From positions 1 to 64,000 of the forward strand of contig JAMQCK010000087.1 of NCBI GenBank assembly GCA_024196135.1: a stretch of DNA of 64,000 nucleotides, given 5' to 3'. Each line of letters begins with the position of its first letter. Within the stretch, counting starts at the first letter, position 1. A model generated the notes under the pieces. It ran no database searches. It was not told the origin of the DNA and was given only the letters and a program-made list of their open reading frames with translations. Both the position numbers and the translations under genes were made by a program. Shown in pieces: positions 21,053 to 31,212 of this stretch. Origin of the DNA: Pleurotus ostreatus/Saccharomyces cerevisiae fusant. Lineage: Eukaryota; Opisthokonta.

Positions 21053-23899
21053 ATGTCTCCGCCCTCTTTCTACTACGAGAATGTGATACCGAACGATGTC
21101 CGTGACCTGACTGAGGAGGAAATGGAGGCATTCTTCAACGATACCACTACGCAGCCTCGGACGAAGGATGCGCCACGTGTAGACCAGAATCAGCATCCGG
21201 CTACTGAGAGAGCACCTGAAGTCCGTCCTGCCGAAACTGAGGCAGCTTCTACTCCTGCGAGACCTAGTCGCCATGTTAGAGTAGAGTCACCCTCGCCGTC
21301 CAAGGACACTCAGCGGCCTCCTGCCACGCCCGTGAAGACGACCGCGAACAATGGCTCAGCGTCTCGCTCGCATAGTACGCCTACTGGCAAGGCTCCTTCG
21401 GCGCAGCCTACTCCTTCAAAGAGTATTCGATACGTCCCAACTCAAACCCAGGACGCGTCCTATGAGGGCGGCCCTCAGCCAACGGTAATTTCACATACCA
21501 TAGTTTCTGACCGTAATTGACATCCTCGTCAAGCCCTCGCAGTACAAAGGCGAAGAAAGCGTCCACGGCGTGCGCCGAATGACCATCAGGCAACTCCAGA
21601 ATGCCAAGAAGGACTTCTCCGCCTCGCACAAGGACGTGTTCAAGACGGAGGACGATTACTCGTACATCACCGTAAGCCGTCGTTGTTCGATTGATGCGAG
21701 ACCTCACTCAATACCAACTGAGCTCAGGCCGTCATCGTCGCGACCGTCAGAACCATCGCAAACGGCAAGGACGGCCAGGAGCGCGTTCGCGCCTATACCC
21801 TGTTCGACTGCACGGGCGAGATACGGGCATCGATGTTCCCGAAGCACCCTCTGTATTATGAACTACCGAAAGAACTGAAGTGGGTCTCCCCTCTGTGTAG
21901 TTTGTCTGCCTGTCATGTTGACTTCTCCCCGCAGGAACCCCGCCTACCCCAAAAACAACCGCCTCCGCTACGTCCGTGCCGTTGTCAAAATGGGCGAGCC
22001 CTACCACGGGAGGAACTCGCTGATCATTCTTGACCTGCGCCCCATATCTCACCCGTTCGAGCCGTATGCGCATCAGTATGGGTGCATGTATGATACGATG
22101 CGATACTGGAAGATCAACGGCATCGTGAGTCTTAATCTCCGAAATCTTGACCAATGGAACTTACCGATGCATTTGCAGAGGCCAGAAGGGATAACGGAAC
22201 CCGAGCCCGTTGTTGATGCTACCAAAGCGACCGAGACGCCCCAGAAGACGATGGCACCTGAGCCTACGACAGCGCCTCAGCCTACAACTGCACCGAAGCC
22301 TGCGACCACGTCACAGCCCTCGAAGCCTGCGACGGCGTCAAAGCCCACGAAGACGCCGGTACCCGTAGAAACTCCTAGCCGCAGCTCCTCCGGCTTCAGC
22401 TCCTACGTTTCCGTGAACGAGGAATTAGCCGCCTCCGACTCCGCTGAGAGCTTTGACATGATGGAGGAGCCTGTCGAGGAGTTGAGGAAGTCAGAGGGCA
22501 ATCGCGACGTGACCTCCGCGAACACTCTCAACACCAACTCCGCGGGCCCTCATCCTGATAGCTTCATAGAGAGCCCCGCCGTCAGTGGCATGAGCTCCGC
22601 GTACACGACCTCCGCGACCAACCCCTCCGCCTCCGCGGCCAATCCATCTGGCTCCTCCGCCGCCAACGACATTGCCATTTCCGCCAACGACATGGCCACC
22701 TTCGCCAACGGCATGACCACCTCCGCCAACGGTACCTCCGCCTCCGCCCCCACCCACTCCCAAAACACCACTTGCGCCAACGACCTCACCTCCGTCGTGA
22801 GCCGCCTCTCGCTCGCCGACGAACCGTACCCGGACCCGGACTACTCGATCTCGGGCCACTTGGCGGCGAATAAGGTGGTGGGGGCGGTGGGGCGGGCGCA
22901 GCATTCGCTGCCGCATGGGCAGCGGTCGTCGCCGTGCAGGGAGCAGACGACGCCGCGCAGGGAACAGACAACACTACAGAGGAGTGAGCCTCAGGGGAGA
23001 GAGCAGACGACGCCGCGGAAGAGCGAGCCTAGCCGTGCGACGCCGCAGACATCGCCCATGCAAGAGAACCCGCACGCGCCGCGCACGCCGCAAGCTATCA
23101 CGCCTGACAAGAGCAGTCGGCGCAAGAGCAAGGATCATCGGCGCACCTCTCATGCCCATCATCCCTCTCCTCGCACCCCCGAGCTCGATGCATCGCCCCG
23201 CACCCCCCATGCTACGCACCACTCGCCCGAAGCTCATATGACGCCCGAGCCGCTCGAATCCCCCCTCTCCCCCCAGCCCCTCGGATCTCCCCGCTCCCCC
23301 CAACCCCTCACCTCTCCCCGCTCCCCCCAACCCCTCGCCGACCTCACCACCGACCAGCGCAACATCATCCTCTGCATCCAGAAGGCCTACCACAAGGTCG
23401 GGCCGCACGAGCAGTGGATCGGCGTGTATCACGGCGATATCGCGAAGTACGTGGTGTCGAAGAGTATTGCGGGGGAGAGGAGTATTTTGTGAGTGGGCGT
23501 TTCTCCTGCGCCGTCGAAAAGCTCCTGCACCGTTGAAAAGCTCCTGCACCGTGCAAAAGCTTCTGCACCGTCGCAAAGCTCCTGTACCGTCGAAAAGCGT
23601 AGAGATTGGTTGCGTAGAGGGAAAGCTGATGAGTAACTCCGCCCAGATCCCACAACATGGACGACGTCGTGGCGCAGGCGGCGAGTATCTCGTGCGTAAA
23701 GTCCGCGAGCCGGTGTGCTCCTCGCTCTGGCAATTACTCACTTGGGCTCACTGACAGGAGCGACATCGAAACCCTGGTGGACAAGGGGTACCTAACGACT
23801 ACGGTGGACGAAGACCATTTCGACTGTAAAGACCATAGTCATGGGCGGTACAGGCGGTACACGGAGATTTTGGCGGATCTGTCTTTGGATGATGACTGA
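21053..23899 (+). CDS. RPA32-like single-strand DNA-binding protein with long disordered linker
   Basis: Six exons (21053-21484, 21543-21671, 21728-21879, 21935-22124, 22179-23488, 23758-23899) give 784 residues. The first 144 residues are acidic then Ser/Pro-rich. Residues about 150-300 form an OB fold of the replication protein A middle-subunit type (RRMTIRQLQNAKKDF, IVATVRTIANG, AYTLFDCTGEIRASMF, NRLRYVRAVVKMGE, IILDLRPISHPFE). Residues about 302-690 are low-complexity Pro/Ser/Ala/Asn/Arg-rich. Residues about 691-784 resemble the RPA32 C-terminal winged helix (QRNIILCIQKAYHKVGPHEQ, SDIETLVDKGYLTTTVDEDHF). Canonical RPA32 is about 270 residues with a short linker, so this is either a greatly expanded RPA2 or a specialised paralogue (Stn1-like is the alternative). 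The last intron contains a 19-bp minisatellite. The third exon acceptor could also be 9 nt upstream at 21534. Confidence 0.82.
23502..23597. repeat. Intronic 19-bp minisatellite
   Basis: About five 19-bp units of the form GTCGAAAAGCTCCTGCACC lie inside the 269-nt last intron (23489-23757) of the RPA32-like gene. Units differ by one to three substitutions. Confidence 0.85.
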
Positions 23900-25430
23900 G
23901 AGGGTGGGTGCGTTTCCTGGCTACTTACGAAGGAAAGGCGCTAACGTGTGCTTTGCAGATGTACTTCGCACTGACGCTGCCAACGAGGGAGAGGCGGAGA
24001 AATCCATAAGATAGGTCATATACACATGTACGGGCAATGTAAGCATGTATTTACGACGACGACGGCTTCTCGTGTATCTAGCCGGGTCGGTCGCTGGCAT
24101 GGTGAGTAGTGGCTGTCATGTTTGGGCTACAGGTGGGTTGTAATACAGCGGAAGAGTGGTGGGGTGTCATCTAGGACGACAATTCAGTGATCATTCAAGG
24201 AAGGACGGGAGAGGCTGCTCACCGTACAGCTAGTTGTACGATGCGGTATAGGAGTAGTGATATCACTTCGGGTATCGCTGAGGACATGTGAATAACTGCG
24301 ACATGAGGAGGTTAACGAAGGCTGCATACCCGAAGACTTATGCGAGGATAAAGATACAGAACAAATGCAATGCCGTCGACGGGTCTACTGACAGTCGAAG
24401 AATAAATTACTTGATGGGCTACACAAACGAAATGAGTAAGATCATCCAACGTGATAGAAGACTGCACTGACCGTCAGCGACTGGCCACCAATATCATGGC
24501 GGCAATGTCGGGCACCCCATAAGTTATGAGAGGGGATTTTGTACTGACCTACCTGCGACCGCAAGCCTTCGTTATATACGTGCGAGTGTGCCCAGAAGAG
24601 CCTTGGAACGGACGATGATAGGGGATGTCCCCGAGTTTCCGCGAAGTCGAGGCCGGACGCGACGCGTCTTGACGCGTGACGTCATGTCCTCATGACCTTG
24701 CGGGCGTGTGACGTTTCCCCGCGAGCGTGTGACACCTGAACCGGAGTTTCCCGACGCCTCAGGTTGAACACGCCCGTCATGTTCGCTCTTGCATCCGGAC
24801 CCCTGCGAAGTGTCTTCGAGAGAACTGACGCCGCTGTCGACGTCGCGGACACTCAGGCGCTCTTCTTCGCCGGAGATCGTTGTCTGGGCTGACGTCCCAC
24901 CGTAAATACAGCTTGCTGTCGCGGCGCACGCCGCCGTGAATGGAAGTATCGGTGGAACAGGGCCGCCGACTCACTTCGTCGCTATGACTTCACGGGCTGG
25001 TAGTGGATGTCTGCGAACACCCTAACGAGTACCACTGCGTCGCTGTCATGATCGTTGGTGCGCCGCCTCCCTACAGCGGCGCAGGCGGGTCTCATCGCCA
25101 AGGATACTGGATGGGGCTATGGAGTCGGCTGTGCCGCCGCGCATCTTCTGCGTTTGGCTGTCAAAGTGCCTGCGCCGGCTCTTCTGTGACGGACTCGCAC
25201 TTATGGTGTGCCCGGACAATCTGCCCGTCTGTACTTATACGCGTGTCCGGGTCGTGGGGGTTGTCTTCTTCACGTTCCCCCATCTCTCAATCTCGTAATA
25301 AACCCTTCTCGCCATGGTGCAAAGCGCGCAATTGCGGCTCTCTCGTCTGCGCGCGCGGTACGAGTGCCTTGATACCCAACGGACTTGCGACTCGGACGCA
25401 GAGGCGCGCCACATATTTTTCTGCGCCACA
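23900..25430. other. Intergenic, with CRE-like site
   Basis: No gene seen in 1.5 kb. 24655-24750 is rich in GACGCGT and GTGACGT motifs and includes the palindrome TGACGTCA. A TATA-like AATAAAC lies near 25295, upstream of the F-box gene. Confidence 0.5.
24677..24684. promoter_or_regulatory. Perfect CRE/ATF palindrome
   Basis: TGACGTCA, the consensus binding site of CREB/ATF bZIP factors. It sits in a cluster of GACGCGT/GTGACGT repeats. It is about 750 bp upstream of the F-box gene, so its target is unclear. Confidence 0.4.
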
Positions 25431-27014
25431 ATGTCTAACAATACCCACCAGACGCCGAGCGACAATGCTATGACTCGTATACCCACTCTTTCTTCTCCCA
25501 ACCACCACACCGTCCCGACAATGCCACAGGACGCTTCTCATTCCGGCTTCAACGCCCTACCCGTCGAGCTACAGGGCCTCATCTTCGAGCAATACCTGCC
25601 CGAATTCGCAGACGTCACTCCAGTGCGCAAAGTCCAAGTTGATAACCCTGTCACACTCTCGCTCGTCTGTCGCGACTGGCGTTATATCGCATCGACTACC
25701 GCGAGCCTCTGGTCGGGCATATCGATCGTGGTGCAGGAGCACGCCAGCGCATCGCAGTCGCAGAAACTCTGCAGGCAACTGGACCGATGGCTCGCTCTGT
25801 CTAAATCCCACCCCCTATTCATCCGCCTTTCGTATGCCTACAGTGGCAAGAAAACGTTTTCTTCGTATGGCGGCTCGAGCGCCGACGCACTCGGTTTGCG
25901 CGTCGTCTCGATGCTCAGGGTGCACGTCGGTCGCTGGCGGAACGCGGTCTTCCAGTGCCCGAGCACGCTCTTGAAGCCCTTGGTGGATGGAGATGCTGGC
26001 TCGTACTCCAGCGAATCTACAGTCATGGTGGACAAACGCAACACCACCATGTACCCCCAGCTCCGCGGCTTCACCCTCGACGTGACGAACACGCCCAGTA
26101 CAGCGCGCGCGGTCGACTTTCGCGACCTTCGGCTGCCGTTAGAGGCGCTGACGCAGCTGCATCTGGTCGCGGACCATAACCGCCTGCTGTCGCTCGCGGA
26201 GTGTCGCGACCTACTCGCGCGCTGCCCGAGGCTGCGTCGGTGTACGCTGAATGCGGAGCTTCGTGAAGAGGATATCGTCGGAGAGTCTTTGCAACCTACG
26301 GCCCAGCATTCGCAGCCTACAGGCCAACATCCGCCGCCTGCTGGCGAGTCACTGAAGCCTACCTGCAACCTCGAGCAGCTCTCCATCCAGCTCCGGCCCA
26401 GTACCAGCACCCATGCCGACCACGCATGTGTCCCACAAGCCTTCGCTGGCTTCTTTGACGCGCTGCGCCTCGACAGTCTAACAGAACTCACCGTCGAGTG
26501 GATGGGCAACCTCGTCCCGTCATGCGACGGCGCATCGCAACTGGCGCAGATCCTTGCGCGGTGCGGTAGCCTACAGAGCCTCGACCTGCGCTACATACCC
26601 CTCACCACCGACGACTTGCTGGGGTGTCTGAGGGGTGTCAACCAGCTCAGGTCGCTATCCTTGACGTACTCGATGGACGCGGACAGCGCGCGGTTTACCT
26701 CGCCGATTAACAGGGAGTTTCTACGAGCCCTCGAAGGTGGCGCGAAGGGTGGTATATCACTCCAATCAACCTTGCTGCCGCAACTGCGCACCCTGCGCCT
26801 CGTCTCCCACTGCTCGGACGTGGATGAGGCGGACGTGATGCGATTCTTGGACAGGCGCTGTGTCGGCGTAACAGGTGTGCAACAACTGCGCAGCTTCAAG
26901 CTACAGTGGAACAGAAGAGTGTCGCCAGATCTGAAGAGGTATCTGGAAGATATGCGGGGCGCTTCTCAAGGCTTAGAGATGGATGTGGACCGTTTTCGAT
27001 CTGGGACGCATTAG
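25431..27014 (+). CDS. F-box protein
   Basis: A single-exon gene of 527 residues. An F-box-like segment lies at about 35-90: FNALPVELQGLIFEQYLPEF, then PVTLSLVCRDWRYIASTTASLW, the usual pattern of Agaricomycete F-box proteins. The rest consists of irregular leucine-rich repeats (LTQLHLVADHNRLLSLAECR, LQSLDLRYIPLTTDDLLGCL, LRSLSLTYSMD). Such proteins are substrate receptors of SCF (Skp1-Cullin-F-box) ubiquitin ligases. An in-frame ATG also exists at 25314; I prefer 25431 because it starts closest to the conserved domain. Pro/Gln-rich repeats near residues 285-310 (QPT.QHPPPAGES) look like a recent expansion. Confidence 0.85.
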   Translation: MSNNTHQTPSDNAMTRIPTLSSPNHHTVPTMPQDASHSGFNALPVELQGLIFEQYLPEFADVTPVRKVQVDNPVTLSLVCRDWRYIASTTASLWSGISIVVQEHASASQSQKLCRQLDRWLALSKSHPLFIRLSYAYSGKKTFSSYGGSSADALGLRVVSMLRVHVGRWRNAVFQCPSTLLKPLVDGDAGSYSSESTVMVDKRNTTMYPQLRGFTLDVTNTPSTARAVDFRDLRLPLEALTQLHLVADHNRLLSLAECRDLLARCPRLRRCTLNAELREEDIVGESLQPTAQHSQPTGQHPPPAGESLKPTCNLEQLSIQLRPSTSTHADHACVPQAFAGFFDALRLDSLTELTVEWMGNLVPSCDGASQLAQILARCGSLQSLDLRYIPLTTDDLLGCLRGVNQLRSLSLTYSMDADSARFTSPINREFLRALEGGAKGGISLQSTLLPQLRTLRLVSHCSDVDEADVMRFLDRRCVGVTGVQQLRSFKLQWNRRVSPDLKRYLEDMRGASQGLEMDVDRFRSGTH

Positions 27015-27707
27015 GTGACTGGGACAGCTGTCTGGTCTCCCACAGATAACACACGCACTCATCTCACTTATGGACACGTCGCATTGGACATCAGGATTCA
27101 TTACTCACGTCTTAGGATGGTCGCCAGGACAATGTATGCATGTTTCTCGCATGATAAATCAGCCTCGGTTTCGAGAAATTGTTTGTCTCTGTTTGCCTTC
27201 GCAGAGCGCAGTTGCTGCCCTGTGCCACGCGATGTGGGCATGTAACGATCGCGACGCACAGTGTTTCCATATACCAAGGTCCGTCCAGACATATGAACAA
27301 CGTCGGTTTTGTGTAGACACCGGGGAATGAGGCGTAGCGCTGCGGTTATGATCGTGCCACGAGTCGAAGTCAGTTCGATGAAGGCAGAAGCGTGGCGGCG
27401 TCGTCACAGACGAGCGGAACTTGCGTTGAGATCGTTCACGAGCACGGGAGAAGTTTGGGAACAGTCGGAAGATGAACGCAAGGATAGAACCGAATGACGC
27501 CCAAGTCGGCGCGATCACGCTTCATCACGTCGCGTCCTCCCAGAATACCAATATTCTATCCCAAGACTAGAAGATACATAGAGGGTTGTAGTCTATATTA
27601 GCGTGTATATACATGTACTTTGTGCGAAAGTCCTTCCTTTGCGATGCGATGCTATGCTTCATTCGACGATTCAGATACACAATGCGCTCCGACGGCTGGG
27701 CAATCGC
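27015..27707. other. Convergent intergenic region
   Basis: 693 bp between the ends of two convergent genes. It should hold both 3' untranslated regions. No other feature seen. Confidence 0.5.
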
Positions 27708-28423
27708 CTAACGAGGCGAGCCGTGAGTGAGCAGGTAGTTCTTGATGATGGGGAAGTCGGCCATCGAGGCGTCCACCATGCTGGTGAAGGGGCTGTCGCG
27801 GTATTTGGCGACGATGATGTTGCCGCGCCAGGCGAGCTCCTCGCGGTAGGAGCGCCCTTGGATCTCGCGCACGCATTTGTTGACGGGGAACGGCATCCCG
27901 TCGCGCGAGACGACCGGGTAGAAGATCACGTATGGCTGCGTGAACTTGCGGTTCATGCCATCGAGGGCCTCGACCAGCTGGGAAAGAAGGTGAGCAAAGC
28001 GAGGGATCGGAAGATGACTCGCGCCTACGCACCTGGTACTTCCATGCGCGGGGACCAAGGCCTTCGGCGATCTGCACGAGGGAAAATACCGTCAGTCCGA
28101 AAAGATGCGATCCAGGCGAGAGTGGGGCTCACGTAGTCCATGTAGACCTCGGGGTGAGGCATGCGCTGCGGGGGCTGGCCGTACATCATGCCGTGGCCGG
28201 GCACGCTCATGGGACTTCACGTAAATGTGAGCTAACGCCGAGAAAGACCGGCGCAACGCAGACGAACCTTGTGGCTAGGGGCACGAGCGTAGGTGAGCGG
28301 CCTGCGGTACCGCGGGACGTCAGTGATTCGACTCGTGCTAGCATATTCTGACGGCAACTTACCGTCAGACGGGATGAGGAGGGCCTCGAAAGAGAGCATC
28401 ATAGACCCGGAGTAGTGCTCCAT
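27708..28423 (-). CDS. Small conserved-looking protein of unknown function
   Basis: Five exons (28423-28363, 28301-28268, 28214-28133, 28071-28033, 27977-27708) join in frame to 161 residues. The sequence opens MEHYSGSMMLSFEALLIPSD, has a Met/Pro/Gly-rich segment (PGHGMMYGQPPQRMPHPEVY), then a compact C-terminal half: KYQLVEALDGMNRKFTQPYV, PFPVNKCVREIQGRSYREEL, AWRGNIIVAKYRDSPFTSMV and DFPIIKNYLLTHGSP. The perfect splicing of five short exons, including one of 34 nt, indicates a real gene under selection. There is no signal peptide or membrane segment, and I recognise no domain. A TATATAAG box lies about 130 bp upstream. Confidence 0.78.
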
Positions 28424-31212
28424 GACTTATAAGTAGGGCGGGGCAATCTAAGGTGGGCTCGAAAAGGAGTAGCCGGCTACTGGAGAAGTCTAGAGAAAGA
28501 GAAAGAAGGGGAGAAGGCGAAAAAGATGGGTGAAAGCTCGCCGCGCCCATCCCTTATATACATGCAGCTGCATGAACAATGTGGTTGACTCGCGCACGGT
28601 CACCGATCACACAGCAGGGTGACCGCGATGCGACCTGACTATACGTGAGGTTCGTTCCATTTCACACTACCGATGTAAATAGATCGGCGACACCTCCCGG
28701 GGGCGCATCCTTGATGAGCGCACGAGCAAGGAACAAAGGTGTTCCATATGCGCGCACACAAAGGGCGGCTTAAGAAGCTGCTACGGGCATGAGCGTGGGC
28801 GAACTTCGCTGTTCATCTGGTGGCTGACACCCCCTGTCGTTCGCGCCTCTTGCAGACAAAAGCCAGCGGCGCTTGGGCGAACCTCCTGCGGACTGAAGCG
28901 GGGCGGGTGGCAGGCCCGATGGCAGCGTCTCCCGCGGGACTAGAAACTGTCAGTCGAGCACTGGGCTGCAGGGTACAGAATCGAGCGCAGGCGTCCCAGG
29001 CGGGCTAGCCGAGGGCTTTGAGTGATGATGATTCATTCGCCTGCTGCAGAGAGCGAGGAAGCAAAGGCTCAATGAAACGAGGACCCTGTCATGAGTACGG
29101 TACCAGGGTACCGGCCGTCCCGATTCCAGGTTATGATCACTCGCGAGGAGGGCACGCACGTCGGCGGCGAAGGTACTAGATATTCCGCGCTTTTGGAAGG
29201 CCATGTTTCAGGGTCTCGGCGAGCGTGCTGAGCCGCGAGGCATGAGGAGGGCCACGGTTTGATGGAGGTCCAGGAGGAGGGAAAGTCAAAGCCTATGTCA
29301 CCTTTTTCCTAAATCCGGCAGTTACCGTCACCTTTCGATTGTAACTGCTCTTCCTGTCCTCCGCTCATCTCGTTGACTCGGTCACCTATGAAGTCGCTAT
29401 GAATCGCTGGGCGATGGGAAAATAACACATTACATAGGGTGAGGGCGCAAAAGACATGAAGTTCTGAAACGGAGATGCTCATTTCGCTGCAATGTTAGGA
29501 CCGACTCGTTGACATGGGCAATGGGTTCAGTAATAATCACATACTTGTCGGCCCTCCTATCATTTTATGGGCACGTTGCGAAATTCTGGCCCCTCATGCG
29601 CACTGTAGGTTCATACTCGTGGCCAGCATGCAGGGTCCTCTCTTCTCTCAATTCAGATAGCAGCCCACCTTCGCGATTATAGTCTCATCGTGCTCGGCGG
29701 CGCTCATCGCAGGCGTCGATGATATCCTTACCCTTTGTATCAGAGTCATAAGCACGTATGTGGACGGTATGGCTCGGCAGTAGAGCCATCGGCTGTGCGG
29801 GATTGATCCTCACGTCTTCCTTATGCTTCAAAGACCGCCGAAGACCCTGGCCCTCTCCCTCTCTCCCCTTTCACCACAGATGGACACCTACTGATGAAAG
29901 CAGCAGAAACCCTGCGCACAGCGTCTTCTTGCAAAGGCTATCTTCGCGAAGGTTGCGCGCGCATATCAGCCGCCCACGTTGTTGCCTCGCATGCTGCCCT
30001 TGTCTCATCCGTAGGTCATCATCCTGTTTTACGGTTCAATGTCCTTTATCCTCTAGATTAGGCTATCTTGATCAGCCTTTTTACTTGCCGGGCCCTTTGG
30101 GGTTCCAAGAAACGCGTCCCGCGTCCTCATCCGCGCCCAGACTGCACCTTCATCCGCCCCGGAGCGCCTCCACCCACCATCCACCGACCCTCGAATCCAA
30201 CAACCCCGCCTCCTGATCCTCGCGCAGCCCTACGCGGAGGGTCGAGGGCGGCATCTAATCGCCTAGCGGACGCGTGCGCGCAGTCAGCCTAGGGGCTTCT
30301 CTTCTCTGCCCCCCTCGGCTGACTGACCGGACTGCAGAAGGCCTCGATAGCCTTATTTGCCGATCAAAGGTCGAGCGCGTACCTCGTCAGCTGAGCGCCT
30401 GCGGCGGCGAGAGCCCGCTCCTGCCGTCCTCGTCTACGTATTGACTGCCGACACAGAGCGAGCGCGGGGCTGACATAGAGCGCTTGCTAGGTGCTGGACC
30501 GCTTGGAATCTTCTACGGCTGGCGGACGGATGTTTCCAAGGTTGCAGCTCCCGCCGTGGCGTGACCGCCCTGCAGTGCGATGACGCCCAGTGTCGCTCCA
30601 TGTCCGTCCCATTACCCCCCAATGCCCGCGGTGACGCTTTTGAGGTGCTCTTCATGGATGTGAACTAGCAATAGTAGGGAATTGGATGCCAGACGGAGCG
30701 TTAACCCCGTCGACTTTGCCCTGCTCCGCTCCGACGTCGCGAGACGGGGTTCTCATGTTTGTATGGTTAGCTTCTATCCATATGCACGTTTACCATGTCA
30801 GCTGGCAGCGACGATCCTTGTACCTCAAACTTTTCTGATCGAACGATAGGCAGCGCAGTGCGGGGAGCTATATCTGAGCAATACTGCTGCCATTAAGCAG
30901 TTACGGCGACCCCCCAAAAGTGTTCATCAGCGTCAATGCAGGACGTGATCATCCAAGTACATTCGGCGGGTCTTGAGAAGCTGAAGGTGAGGACTTGACT
31001 GCTTGTAGTCTTGCAAATGCCAAAACAGTCGAGGCGCGGTATGTGCCGCAACAACTTGTGGGTCCACAGGGATATTTCCAAATATGGCAAGTCACAATTA
31101 GCCCCATTTGCGCCTTGTCGCTTTGACCTGACGCGCTTTTGCAACTTGACCTTCACGCGACGCGTTCGCACCTTGTTCTCGACCGTCACGTCCCGGAGAC
31201 CCGTCTCGCACA
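28424..31212. other. Gene-free 2.8-kb intergenic region
   Basis: No frame here could be joined into a convincing protein. 28424-28600 is the promoter of the minus-strand unknown gene (TATATAAG near 28553-28560). 31000-31212 is the Nup promoter. 29280-29350 has two GTCACCTTT copies. Nothing else recognisable. Confidence 0.5.
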
